The translations under genes and the position numbers were made by a program. Below the pieces are notes generated by a model. The model saw only the letters and a list, made by a program, of their open reading frames with translations. It made no database searches and was not told the origin of the DNA. Positions 23,501 through 38,500 of a stretch of DNA of 64,000 nt are shown one piece after another (within the stretch, counting starts at the first letter, position 1; the number at the start of each line of letters is the position of its first letter). Source of the DNA: Stichopus chloronotus (lineage: Eukaryota; Echinodermata; Holothuroidea; Aspidochirotida; Stichopodidae); NCBI GenBank assembly GCA_021234535.1, contig CM037846.1, positions 19,485,814-19,549,813 of the forward strand, in the 5' to 3' direction.

Positions 23501-26500
23501 TTGAAGTCTAGGTCTGTAATGTAGACTAAGTACATTAAAGGTTCTTTTTGTAAATTCACGGTTCTGGGTGATAAAAAGTGTAATTAAAATTAGGACAACT
23601 CACAATACTCACATGCAGAGTATTTTTCATTCGGTAGGACTTATCTTATTTGTAGGAAGACACTCGGTAGGACATATCTTATTTGTAGGAAGACACTTAC
23701 TGCACAGTAACGCAAAAAAATTACATTTACATACAATTTCACTATACCACGACGATAAATTATGTTCAGCAGGAAAATCAAGGACAATTCTATAACTACT
23801 AAAATACACACTTTGTTCTTGAAATTTTTAATCTGTTGCCTTTGTGGACAGGAGGAAAATTAAATATGTCATGGCACTAGTAAATTTTGTTTTGTTTGTT
23901 ACCAGGTGAGGTAAGGTGAGGGTGATAGAGTCCAAGCCTTCAAATCTTGAGTACAAATTATTTTAGGGATGGTCTACAATGGAAAACTTATGGTATGTAT
24001 CCATTTAAAACTCACTGTGCAATTGCTGTGTGCATATCTTGTGGAGAGTGCCCTCTATTTCAATGATCCTCTCATATCTCTGACCCAGATCATCTTTGTT
24101 GAAAAAAAAGGTGCAGATAATATGCAACACACTATTTTCATGGCAACAAACTTGCCAAACTCATATGTTGCCTCCACTTCGAACACAGGGGAAATTCTTT
24201 GGTTTTGTACACAACTATATTGGGAAGAGTCTGCAATTTTGTCTCATTAATCATTAATTTGCAAGTTTTGAACGTGGAATCATACTTTTTACTACATGTG
24301 ATCAATTTTCTCAAATTGGTTGGAATTTTGTGTAGTGCCTGTAATGTTGCCACAAAAGTCAAGATTTAAAAGCCTTTTTTGGACTCTATTCCATGGTCTC
24401 ATAGACAGTGAGGTCTGCTTATTTACTGTAGCTCTCAGTGGGGGCCCCAATGGGAGCTGGGCCAGTGACTAAAGGACATCATTCAGGCCCCAACAGGGAG
24501 CTAGTCCTCTTGTAACTGTGCAAGGATTATGCATAACCTTCAAAACTTGAGTGGTAACCTTGTTGTCGACTGAACCCTTGATGAACAGCAGCAAGTGCTG
24601 ACCTGTATTTCATAATTGTTGAGACATGTTTCCCTTCGTCAAAGAAGACACAAAGGAATAGGCACATCTCAGTCAGAGGGGCATCAGTACAAGAGATACT
24701 CCTTGGTTGTCCCTAGTCAATGTCACCACACAATGGTATTAGGGAGAGAGGTACAAATACAATCACTCACAGAATCAGGGGCAAACCCAGGTCAAAACTG
24801 TATTGAGGAAATGGGGACAAAGAGAAACTAATTTAAAGGAGCAAGAAGCCTCAGGATGATCTACAAAATATGGGGCAGTGGTGTTAGACAAAATGTTTTT
24901 CAAGTAGAGTACAAGTGGTCAGATTACCACAACACAATCTCATAATGGCAGCATTGTTATGGATATTGCTATGAACTTTCAAACTGCAATATCTTTAACA
25001 GAAAGAAATCCCTGCAATGGTTACTTGGTGAGAAGTGAATGTATATGCACTGTAAACAGGTATATACAGCAATGAGTATTCATTCATGGTACAATTACAG
25101 TTTACAGTATGGTGTACACTAAGCCCAGGTCACACTAGCACGATTCACAACACGCGATTCAATTTTCAACTGAAATCGAACAACTTGAATTGCCGTTTAC
25201 TTTAATGAACACAAAATAAGAACTTCAAAATTGATTTATTTTCTCTTTCAAGAAATTCAGGATTGTGAGGCATTGTGACGCTATTTTATTCTGAACAACT
25301 TTTACGATCAACTCAATTTGCACTAATTTAGTTGAAAGTTGAATTGCGTATTGAATCAAGCAAGTGTGACCCGGGCCTAAGTGTTGGATGTTACATCATT
25401 CTTGTCATATTTTCTTGAGTGGGGTAAGTACCAGCTGGGACGTACAACCATGGGGTATTCCTAGATGATACAAGGGTGGTATAGCCAATTATAAGTGCAG
25501 TACACAGCTTGGCGATGGTCGGAGGGGACCTGTAAATCATCATCCCGTTTTCATTTTCATATTTAACATCTATGTTAAGATCTAATTATCAATGAGTGAT
25601 CTTGATCTTTCAACAAAGTTGAAGAAAGTATGAAACTCATACGGGTCACTGGTAACCCAACCAATATATATAAACATATACTATTTAAACTAACTTTTAT
25701 TATTAGACACTGTAAAAAATCTCATACAAAACTGTTTGATGATGACAAGTACAATACGAATGAAACTTGGAAAGTTTTGAATGAGATTATTGGTAAGAGT
25801 AAAGTTTCTAGTATTGAACAGTTCAATATTTTAAAAAATGGTGTTGAACTTACTGATGACATACAAGTTGCTGATTGCCTCAATGATTATTTTTCTAGTG
25901 TTGGTAACAAATTAGCAAATAACATTCCACTCTTTGACATGCCTTTGTCTAAGTTTCTTTGTAGCCCTATTCTGAACTCAATACATATTTCCCCCACCAC
26001 TTGTGATGAAGTAGCTCGTATTATAGGTGATCATAAGAAAAGTTCCCCTGCAGAAACGGATGGTATTTCTGTTAAAGTATTTGAAGCCACCTGTCCCAAC
26101 CTTGTCTTACCACTCACATTGATCTGCAATCTTTCTTTGTCCACCGGCATAGTAACCATGCGATTGAAAGAAGCCAGAGTTATTTCTGTATTCAAAGCTG
26201 GAGATTCATCGCTTCTCTCCAACTATAGACCTATCTCAATTCTACCTGCTATCTCTAAGGTCATAGAACGTGTAATGTATTGAAGAATGTTAAATTTTTT
26301 AAGTATAGTTTGTTAAGTATATCACTGATGGGTTTCATAATAAAGAGATAAGTACTGGTGTTTTCCTAGATTTATCCAAAGCCTTCAATACTGTAAATCA
26401 CTTTTGTTACGTAAATAAGATCACTATGGCATTCGTGGAATTGCTTTGGCCTGGTTCCAGTTACCTGTCCGACAGAAAACAAATTGTCTGCTTTTTCAGT

Positions 26501-29500
26501 CCTCCTCCACCTCCATATTCAAATGATTGTTTCATTCTGTAAAAAATTATGTGGAAATAAACTCAAACTCAAATAGAAAAGCTGAGTCACCAAGTACTAT
26601 CTCCTGTTCACTAAGCTGAATCTTATCAGAAAATATGACCCGCAGGTCAATAATAAGCACAGAGCCATTGTCCCTTTCCATGTAGGGAAGAAGTCAGACC
26701 CTGCAAATCCCGTGAGAGAAATTAATAGTCATTTTACTTAAGATGTTGACACAAGGAAATTTTAATGTAGCAAGGATGCGCCAGAATGCACAAATGCTTG
26801 CGATTTTGATGATTTCATGACTATTTTCCTTTGAACAACTGCAATTTGTCCTAGTTTCCCTACTTGAGATACCATGTTTACAAGGTTGGTGTAACAAACA
26901 CACACACACACAGACATCATGACTGACACAGATATCATGACTGCAAAGGTTACAATTGTCATCAAAACCAAATGATTGATATTTTTAACAGTCTTGTGAA
27001 GAAAACTAGTGAATTTTAACAAAAGTGCCCATTAAAACATGCTATTATCTGACACTTTAGATGACTAGACCAGTGTCAACCACTGAATAGCTCTCCATTT
27101 GGGTTTTGAAGTGTTATACTGAAGTAGTTAATAGGGCATGCACTCAATAGGGTACACCTATGTACCATGTATGAAATCTGTCCAAGTTTCCCTTCTTAAG
27201 ATAATGTTTCGACAAGGTTTTCACAATTTAACCCATGTTGACCTCAATGACACTTTGATCTCCACCAAAAACAAAAGGCTTCTTCTACTCAGTATGGCAC
27301 ACCCACACACCAAACATTTGATCTGTCCAAGCTTCCCTTCTTGTGATATCATGTTTACAAGGTTCTCAAAATTTGACACCTATTGACCTCTTTTGATCTC
27401 AACCAAAAGGAAGAGGCTTCTTGTACTCAATAAGGTACACCTACATCACAAATAAGAGATCTGTCCAAGCTTCCCTCTCTTGAAATATTGTGTTTGCAAG
27501 GTAGGCATTGCAAACATAAACATACACGCCCTTTGACCGACACAAAATCTACAAAAAAAGATGGAGCAACATTTTCTTACTCCACCATGTCAATAAGACA
27601 TGACGACATGTTCCAGAGGAGGAGATGATTGTGCAATGTTGTTTGATGCTACAAGCTCAATTAGGCGGTATTAGATACCAATTGTATTTTTTGGGCAAAA
27701 TCTAAAAATCAATGTTTACATTTGCAGTGACACCTGCATGGCCGCCATTTTAGATTTTCAAAATGGCCGCCGTGAAAAGACAAATTTTGCTCCATTACTA
27801 CCTCTAAGAATATAAAATTATGAAATAGACCAAGTCTATGTTTTCAGGTACAAGGAATCCATAAGAAGCATAATCACACTTCTGACGGTTACAATTTTCA
27901 CTTTTGAGGAGGGGGGCATGCGGGGAGGGGCATTTCTGGGCAATCCCCACCACCAAATATTATTGCCCACAAATAAAAATTGAAAGTAGTACACCAGGTA
28001 CTAGGAGAAAATTTTTATGCCCCCAATCACAACACTTGCTCCCATCACAACACTTGCCCCCTCCCAAAAAATAACAAGCTGGCTACAGGCCCAAAGCGGG
28101 GTAACATGCAACAATAGATTGAAAACAAAATGACGAACCAAAAAATTAAAATTTAGACTTTCTAATCCAAAACTGAAACATATTCAAGCCCGCTTGTTTT
28201 TTATTTTCCATCAAAATTTTAAGCTCTTTCTGAAAAAGATGTTTTGCTAGAGTAGCAACACCACAGGTATATTTTGCAACATCCTAGGCCTACTGGTACC
28301 CGATCCATGAATTTATTTGTTTCGCCGTATTGCCGGTAAGAATTCTTTATCAAGATGCATATAAAACAAAAAGGAACTTAGAATAACAGCTACTTTTATT
28401 TCTAAAGCAGTAAAGAACAGCAAATTGCGAATAGTCTCTGGTGTTGGTCCATGTGGTTGTAGCCTAACGACCACTTTTGCATTGGGCCAGGCGATGTACA
28501 GCCTTAACGTTATATAGGCTAACGTAAAGGTAACGTATGTAGTATACATTACCGTCACGTCATATTTGAATGTAGACCTGACATTTTTCACCTATGTTAA
28601 TTGATCTTTATTTGGCTGATAGTAAGGCTATTTGGCAATAAGAAGGAAATTGTAAATTGATAATCTGTTCTAAATAATCTGGACTTTGAATTAGATTTAG
28701 ATGAGGTTTCACTGCTCTGTTTTGACGCTTCTGGAGAACACAATGTATAAAATTGCATGATCAGATTCTTGTCTCGAATTCAACGGCGGCCATTGCCGTC
28801 ATACATTCCCTATTTCAGCAATGGCGTTGTAAAATGACTAGGCTTAAAAGTCATGGCCAAGTTCCCGCCGTGACAATCAGTGTATGGTCGCCATGTCTTA
28901 CATATAGGCCTAACAGTATAAACATATACTCCTCAAAAGTGTAAAATGTTTTAGGTTTTTAATGAGGTTTGAAATTGTAGATTCAATAAATTTTACGTGC
29001 TTATTTTCAGCTTGCATAAATCAGAGTCCCGCGCTGCGCAGTTCTACTGCATGTAAGGCACCGAGCCATAATCAACGAAACTGGCAACTGCATGCCTCTC
29101 AGTGCAATTTTGTTCATGAGACTAGGCTAGGCTCCATAATCTTTATAGAGAACCTTGTTAAGATAGTATAGCAGCCAAAGCACAAAATTCTGATGGAGAA
29201 TGTATCTTACGAAAACACTGCTGAAGAAACGTTGTCCAAATATTTGATAGGGCTTAATTTGAGTATTTTACACATGCCTCGAAACATTCTATGAAGCATG
29301 CAATCCAGATAATACTGGATTCTTATAGGGTTTTTTTTAGCTGGCTACCCTGAGAAGGAAACACCTATAGGCCATAGTAATGAGTACTAGTATAGTGTCT
29401 TGAATTCAAACTTTAAAAGGACTAGGAAGGATGGTAGGCACATGTTTCAGAAAACGTTCTTTTGCTTGACATCATAAGGTTTAAGCGAATAAGTACATGT

Positions 29501-32500
29501 TACTGACCACCTCTATTTTGTCGCTGTATAAGGCTCAAGGTAGCAAATGACTTGGAACATTTTGGGTAAATCTCAGTCATACTGCGAATTACATGCACGG
29601 GATTAGCTAGATTCGTCACATCGGCAGTTGCGTCGGTTGATTGTACAGTGTAAGAGTCGGAGCTTTGATCCATAAATTAATGAGGGGTTGAAAGTCAAGA
29701 TGTCGTTTCATAGGGTTGTTCTAATTTTGGAATGAGGAAAATGCACTACAGGTCTACAATTACTTATACAAATTGTAAGGTGGGGTAGGGTGTATTCATT
29801 AATTTCAGTTAGAAAAGAAGTTTTATCCTCGTCTCGCGACAGACAATTGAACTGTTTCTGATTTTGCTAACGTTACAAATGTTTGAGATCCCTAATTTGT
29901 GACTGTATGTAAATGGAAGTCTTATAGGTGTACACTCTTATATTTTGTATAACCTCTTGTGATAAAATAATTGAGCTAATTAACTAATTTGCAAACAAAC
30001 TTAACACAAAATCATTAAATACGTTTGAAAGCGCATATTTCATTCTCCATTGGAAATGAAACTTTTCACTACAAATATAGATATAAACTTGAAATAAAAC
30101 TGGATTATATTAATCTCGGCCCATTGTATAATGTAATTGCGATGGAGTAAAGGTTAATGTATTGTTTTTACATGTATGCTATTGTGGTGAGGGTGTTTAT
30201 GGGGTTGTTCCTGTGCCTTTTCAGTGCATAGCCCATCATGAGTGAAGATCGTGAAGGAAGCAATTTGTCTTTGGGCATGTCCACGGAGTCTGTAGAGCAG
30301 AAGGTATGCATCACTTGCCTGGAGAAAAACATAAACAAAGGGCCACTTGTTCTAAATTGGGTGCAACACAAACCCAAGCAAGAACATGAAACATTCCGGA
30401 ACCGGTGTGAACGAGAAAATCCACAGGTTCGAGGGTTGGCACTGAGTGTTCACCATAGCACTAGAAGCAAGAAGTTGGTTCAACTGCTTCATGCTCAAGA
30501 CTACTGTGTACCTTATAGTCGTTCCCTGCTCCTGGAAACATCGATTGCCAATGCTAGTGTAGGAAATACAAAAGATTTTGATGGCCTGAATGTACCACCG
30601 TTCCTCAAGAAAGGGTCGTTTGTGTTCTTTGCTACTGACAATACTGACTTTACAGAGGACACAGCCGATGGAAAAGGAACCACACATGGGACAATCACTG
30701 CTGTATATCAAAAGGCAAATGCTACTGGAGAAACCATTGCACCCACTCTGCAACTTCATGAGGCACACAACCTCTCCAGACAGGAGAGCAAACAAGTTTG
30801 AGGTTGACAGCTCAGGTGTTCCTGCATCATATGAACTGACCAATCTAGGCTGGGTCATAGCTTCTGCCCTTTCTAGAGCTAAGAAGAATGGAGAACAGAG
30901 CCAAATCCCAGGCTGGGCAGGATTTCAATCACTAATATCAGTTGGCCAATCTCTAACTCACGGCGGTGCACTGCCATTGCTGCCAGAAGTTGCACACGAA
31001 TGGTCTACGATGCTGACTGTAATCCTGCAAGCATCCGAATTGAAGAAGTTGGTCTTTGGTGCAAAATTCCCAACTGTGATTACATTCGACATGGCCTTGT
31101 ACGAAAAGGTGGTGCAATTGCTGGATGCAAGACCTGATCTGAAAAGAGTAGTTGTTCCCAGACGGGGTGAGTTACACACTGTGATGGCTGCGATAAGAGC
31201 TCTTGGAACCTCCATTGAAAACTCTGGGATAGATGATGCATGGATTGAGGCTAATGTATACGGCTCACCACAACCAGACATATCCTCAAGTGGTCCAACT
31301 ACAAGAGAACCCTTCAGACACACATCTACACTTACGTGGCTTTATCTGAACTTGTTCTGGAGAAATTCTTCAAAGAGAAGCCAGACCTTAAAGACATCTG
31401 CTTGAAACAAGCCGATAAGATCCAGGAAGCTTGTGTAAAATCAGCAGTTGACAGAAGCACCAGTCCAGAAATTGTGGCTATGGCCAAAGACGAGCTATTG
31501 CACATCCTCACCAACGAAGATATCATTCAACAGCTGAAAACGTGGGAAGCACAGAAATCTTCAAATGCAATGTTCAATTCCTTGTGGAACTACATCCATC
31601 GAGTTGAAAGCATCTTGTACTTCATCAAGGCATCAAGGAATTCAGATCTTGTTCTCCATTTGAAAGCAGGGGAGGCACTAAGCAAGCTATTCTTTGCCAT
31701 GGATCGAATAAAGTACAGGCGTCCTGGTATTGAGCGTCCTGGCAGTGAACTTCAAGACGGAACATATCTGTCACCGAGAGTGCCATCCCATTTGTCTCTA
31801 TTGGAGCAGATCACGCGTGCGAACAACTCAACAGGATGATGAAGATCCACTCTGGTTTAATTGGCATTTCCAATAATGCCAACGCTCGTCAACTGTTCTT
31901 CTTAGCTACACCAGAGATGTCACGTCTTTCAGGAGAATTCAAAGAGCAATTTGATGTTGCTATCGACAAGCCACAAGAGCATCATCACTTACAACCAAGC
32001 GCCGTCAAAAAAGAGCATGAAAATGTTGACCGGATAAAGACCGCTATACTGAGCCGTGGCAACCCATTCGCTGCTGAAGATGCCCGGATCTACAACTTCA
32101 TCACACAGGCATATGTTCCCCAAGAGTATGTCCCCAAGATTATGAACATAGATGACACCGGCCAGAGGCTCTACGTGGATTACGTTGCAGAACGCATCAA
32201 TGGAGATGTCAGCTTGTGGGCACCAGTCAAGAAGCAGAATAACAAAATGTACATGTCTGGAAATCAAAAGCAAACAGTCAAGATCTGTGACCAGTCAGTC
32301 GATCTGAAAGAAACAAAAGACCTGTATGGTCGATTAATGGCACTAGCCAAATCAAGCTGTGACATAGATCAGAAGAACGCAATTGGGAACTACGAGTTCA
32401 CTCTTACCCCAGAGCACTGTTTGCTCCTGATGGCTCCATCCTTCCATGTTGTGATAAGTCAAAGCTGATCCATAGCCTCGAGAGCTTCGGTAAAACGAAT

Positions 32501-35500
32501 GAAAATAATACTGATGCACAATCAGCAAACTCAACAGAACAGATTGATGATATTGCTGATGCAGTAAATCCCCTTTGAAAACCATCTATGAGCCACAGAA
32601 TCGCTGTAGTTGATGGAATAGGTGCTCGTCCAGAAGATGACAAACAAACCAGCTACAGTCACCACCGTCAAAGATCTTGGCCAGCATTACAATGACCGCC
32701 TCATGTCCTTGACAGCAGGATTCGATGAGATTATCCTGGTATTTGACACATACAAGTCTGAATCCTTAAAACAGAAAGCCAGAGAAAAACGACAAGGCAA
32801 AGACCCCATTCAGTACCACATTGCGGATGATACAAACATCAAACATATACCAATGAGCCGCTTTCTATCCCAAGAAAAGACGAAAGCTGATCCGACAGTG
32901 TACCTTTCTGAGGCAACACTCAATTATAATGCAAACTCAAAATTAATCATTACGTCAGTAGCAGGCCACACTAGAAGGAACCGAAGCATGCAGTTTGAAC
33001 CAAACAATCATGAGGAAGCTGATGATCTGCTTAGCATTGGCAGCATCACAACGTTGTCCCGAAGCACAGCTAGTTTTCTTTACCCCGGATACAGATGTCC
33101 TGGTTTTAGCTATTGCAGCCTATGACAATATGGAGGGTGCTAGGAAGAGAAAAAGCAACAGCATTACCTATATTCCACGCATTTACTGGAGCAGACAATG
33201 TTGGTCGATTCTCAGGAGTGGGTAAAAGGAAGTAGTTTCAACATTACATCAAGGCTGAAAGGGATGTAATCAAAGCACTGATGAAACTACCAGAGGATGG
33301 TGACCTAAAACATGAGGTATTATAAATATTGGCCAGCTTTGTGTGTTTGGCATATTGCCCAAAAGGTATTCAGATCACAAGCATTCCTGATCTAAGATGG
33401 CATCTGTTTTGCAAACATCTAGCAGAAAGTAACAAGTTGCCTCCAACAACTGGTGCACTTGAGGAGCACATTGAACGTGTGCGAGTACAGAGTAGAGTTT
33501 GGTTCCAGGCCACTGTTATGTGGCAACAGCTGTTTGACCCACTCGAGCATGGCTACCATCAGGACGAAAAAGTTCATATACTCCCTGTCACCACCAAGGT
33601 TCTACCAGCCCCACAGGCCATTGTCCAGTTAGTCAGATGTCAATGTAAAGCAAATTGCTCAACCCAGCGGTGCTCATGCAGAAGAAATTACTCAACTTGC
33701 ACCGACCTTTGCTTGTGTGGTACGGACTGTGAAAACGATGCAGACTATATATATTGTCGGATACGACACACATGACAGTGATGATGAACTTTAAATGACA
33801 TATTCTGTAATATCATGTGTGATGTACGTTTTTTTTCCTGGGCCATTTTAAAAATCAGTTATAGCCGCCATACAGGCATCTCTCCCGTCTTAAACACTAA
33901 TTTTTAGTTTTCCAATGCTATCACCTTTCCAAAAATGTGTAGGTTTGTAAATCTATCATGAGGTTAGGGTAATTCGCAGCAGAAATAGTACAAAATATGT
34001 ATTTTACAGTGACCGTTTCGAAAATCCAAAATGGCCGCCATAAACGCATTTCTCCACTTTTAAACATTGACTTTCAGTTTTCATATGCTATAACCTTTTT
34101 AAAAATGTATAGATTTGCAAAGCTACTATGATTTCAAATCAAACACAGTAAATTTAGCAAAGTGTTTACGGTAATTAAGGGCAAAAATGGAACAAAAAAC
34201 ATATTTTACAGTGGGTGTTTTGAAAATCCAAAATGGCCACCATACAAACATCTGTTCAAATGTAAACATTCATTTTTAGTTTTCTTATGCTATAAGCTTT
34301 CCAAAGATGTATAGGTTTCATAATCTACCATGATTTCCAACGAAACGTAATTTATTGACATAGTGAACCTGACTAATTGTAACAGTTTATTTCACCGAAG
34401 ATTGCTTCACACAGAACTACAGGCAGAAGGAAACCACTAAAACAAGGACACTTTACAAAGTAGCCAGCTGATCAAAGTATCTTATTCTACAAACTTGAAG
34501 ATTCATTCATGTTAAAACTTGACGATTCAATGGTGTTGAAATTTGGGTCTTAACAGCACAATGAGTTAAACATGTCAACTTACAGCAAACACTACAATTC
34601 CTGGTCTAGTAGTGTCCTTTTCAAAGACACGATCATGGAGTCGAGAAAGAGCTGACAGAGCAACTTTAGAGAAGCCATACGCGGTGGTAGGAAATCCATG
34701 CTTGGTATGTTCATCTTTAGCAGCTAGACTGCAAATCAAGACAAAATTAGGAAAACAACTTAAGATACTACATGCAAAACACAGATTAATTGAAGAGAAA
34801 TAGGCAGCAACTCAGTAGATAAACATCTTATCAAAGTTTAGTGTCCACCTTTTGTATTGCTGCTTAGCAGGATGAAAAATCTGATGTAACATAACACAAC
34901 ATGAACAACCCATCGTGTTCACCGACGAGGGAGGCTACACTGTCTGACAGTTTAAGCAGAACCATGCAGGTATGAGACAAGTTAAGAGATGAGCATTGTA
35001 ACTACATTTATGACAAACCTTTATCAAAATATATGAAAGTCAGTGAAAACTATCACGTACTGAAGTACAGTAGTTTCATGGAAATGTGATTTATTGCTTT
35101 ATCAAGTTATGCATCTCTACTCCACAGAGTTTCAATGAAAATCTGACTTTAAATAACTTACTTGATAAACTTATTGACAATGGAATTGAGTTCTTCCTCT
35201 GAAGAGACATTTCGGAACTGGTCTTTCAGAGCATCACCCATCCTACCCCAGGTCATGACGGCCACAAAGCTACAGACATTTACGACCCTGTATAAATGCA
35301 ACAATGTCACAAATAAAGAATATTCAATAAGAATCATAAAAGACAGTTTCCCATAAAAGTAGTTCCCTCTTGGTCGACACAAATATTGAAATTGGAATGC
35401 TTTCTGTGATGAATAATGTTTGAAACAGCTTCAAGAATATTTTTTAATTATGGCATAATGAGTTAAGTGTCACCAAATGGTTTTGTTAGTTTTTGTGGCT

Positions 35501-38500
35501 TGATAGGTCTACGCAAGAATTTTGGCCGTTTCAAACAATCCATCTCTACACACAAAGACCAGGAGCATGTTAAGAGCTGCTGACATGTTGTTTCATATTA
35601 TTATGGATATTATGAGAAGAGTTTGAATATTGTCTGGCCCATTCTTTCAAGTAGATGTGAAGTATGGAGGCAATAGTGTAATTCTCTTGACAGTTTGTCC
35701 TTTCATGCATTGTTCTTGAAATTGTACTTGCCATAGTCACAGCAGGCATTAAATGACAATCTTTTGCTGGGTTTGTACTTTAACTTTTGATATGGCAGAG
35801 ACACTGTGTCCTGTCTCTTCATTAAAAGGTGTGGCCATTATTCTTGCATTTTGCCAAAAAGTCATAATCACTAATATGATAATCTACCAAAATGAGTACA
35901 ATGACTGCACTGCCTTCAGAAGAAATCAAAGGTCATTTGAGGTCAGCAGCTATCAACAGGTTACTTCTTGAGATACTGTCTTAACAAGGTTTTCAATCTG
36001 TAATCTTTACTGACCTTAAGAGATCTTTGACCTCCATGAAAACCAAAGAAATGATATAGCCATCAGCAACTCATCTATGTTCAAGTGAAGTTTCATGCTG
36101 AAAATGTTTTCTGAACTCTGGAGATCTCAGATAACCTTTGACCTCCATGAGAAACAGTAGGGATCACCTACTCACAAAGGACAAACTACTGTACATATTT
36201 AGTCTGAATTAACAGCAACCTTACCTTCTTGAGATAACATGTTAACAGTACCTGTATTTTCAAACTACAACCTAAAGTCACCTTTGACCTCTACGAAATA
36301 GACCTTTGACCTCTTAAACATGACATAGGTATACTCATCTAGAACTTCAAGTTCTTAAGTTCCTGCAGCAGTCACTTTTTGAGATATCTACTTGAAAATG
36401 TTTTCCTTACTTAAACCTCTAGTGGACTCAAATGATCTCCAAACTCCATAAGAAACAGTATTAAACAGTCATTTGCTTATACTGGACAATGAACAAACCA
36501 AGTTTGAAATTTGTGGAGAAGCACAGGGTGTATACCCTCAACGATGCAGGCATTGTGCACCATGACACAAAGATGGGGAGATGTTCAACGGCTAGAGATG
36601 CAAACATGTCTACACATGTCCAGGCGTAGAGGTTGAAAATGTGGTCCGAACATCGACCCATGGGTCCCCCAGGAAAGCGGGTCCCCCACTAAGTTCTGTT
36701 GGCTCTGAAGGTATGCAGCCTGGAGTGTGATCCGTAGGGACTGCAGAGTAGAAGGAGGTATCAAACCTGGCAGAGATGGACGGAAGACTCGGTGCCTCCA
36801 TGCCGGTTGATGTACGCCACGGTGGTGGAATTGTCGGAGCGCACCGTGACTATATGCCCCAACAGAAGCGAGGTCGGATGCCGAATTGCTTGTGCAACAG
36901 CCACTATTTTTTAGAATGTTGATGTAAAGGGCCCCCTGGGTCCGCGACCAGACCCCCACGACAACCCGGCTGTTCCAGGTCGCTCCCGGCCCAACTGCGA
37001 TGCATCAGTGGTAATCAGCGCCAGTGGTGGATCTGGGTCAATGACACTGTTCTTACACTAAGAACATCGGAACCTTAAACATATCGAACATGAAAATGGC
37101 GACAAGCCTCCCAATGAAAGAGTACAATACATGTGACAACATACAATACTAAGTATACAGGGGCCGCGAGCCTAGCTAAGTGCTACACACTAAACCCATA
37201 GAGCTGAAGCCACGACACGAGGAGAAGCAAAGTTTTTCCACTTAAAAACCCCATAATAAAAGAAGATACTCATCCAAAAACTTCTGTGGGCATCCTGCAT
37301 CCAAAACAGGCGAAAAACGGGAGGATGAAAGGACGGAATGGTGAAAACGATCCCAGAACGATTAAGAAACTCTCCAATTTTGTTAGCCAAATGTTAAAAG
37401 CTTCCAAACAAGGAGGAGGGCAAATAGGAGAGGATTGGAACCAGTCACAGCCATATATAGAGAGAGTTTGGCCAAGTGTGCAACCGGTTTGGATTGGTCT
37501 AGACAGGACTACCCCCACTTTGGAACTAAATTATGTTTTAAGTCTGTGGTTGATCCATATTACAGATTACATGCACACATTTTATGTGTGGAGCGTGGTA
37601 CAGAGATGACCATGACGACATTAGTGAACCTTAGCCGAACCAAAAAACAAGCAGTAGATGCACATGAATGTGTACCTTTAGCAGATACTTTGCTGCCACC
37701 TGTTGATGCAGAAAACGGATCACTTCTGTTTGAAATCGAGCGTGATGATCCATAACTTTATAACCTAGGCTTACGTCAAACGACACATTACTGACGCAGT
37801 GTAATATCATGTCTCTAAATATTAAAATGCTTATTTTATGAGCGTTCCTTTGTCTGTTTCAAAGTACACTGCATATGATTTGGCATTACAGTACAGTAAG
37901 CCTTTTTGGCAGTAAGATGGCTTACTTGCTACTTGTATCATGCCAGGTTGTTAGTAGACCCACGGGCCAAGGTTAGTTAGTGTATGACCTGATACTGAAA
38001 GGCCAAATTATGATGTTAACCGATAGCGTACTACCGTTCATGGAGGGCCCCGTAGCCTATGCCATAAACAGGGACTATGTTATCGCAAGGCTGGGCTTAT
38101 TTTGGAGTAATTGCATGTGATTGCTTGGTTCCGACATTTCCAAAGACAAGTGGCCATTTATTTTAAGGGTTTCGAACTTGGGCTAAGCCTAAGTTGAATT
38201 AAAACTTCTGTCAGACACATAACACTGCAGTTACTACTTCGGCGTTGCTTGGCTACATAATGGGAAATGTGCTCTTTGTCCTGCTATCACAGATCGACCT
38301 GAAGGTCAAAATCTATCAGTGGGTTGAATATGGAACTTGCATTTGATCAACCTATCAACTGTAAGTCCCATCCCCATGGGTGGAGTTGCATCCAACTAAC
38401 CTACAATCTTGAACAAAATTGTTGGGACACTTTGCCGTACGTTGCAAATATAATACTCAATTTTGGGTGAGAGGATAACATGCAACCCCGTGCCCCTTTC

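Noticed and set aside
28313..28591. Minus-strand 92-residue ORF with a hydrophobic segment
   Set aside because: No homology recognised and no splice signals that would link it to a gene.
30352..30858. Minus-strand 168-residue ORF
   Set aside because: Antisense shadow of the long plus-strand element ORF.
37435..37755. Plus-strand 106-residue ORF
   Set aside because: No motif or splice context; possibly part of the DIRS-like element end.
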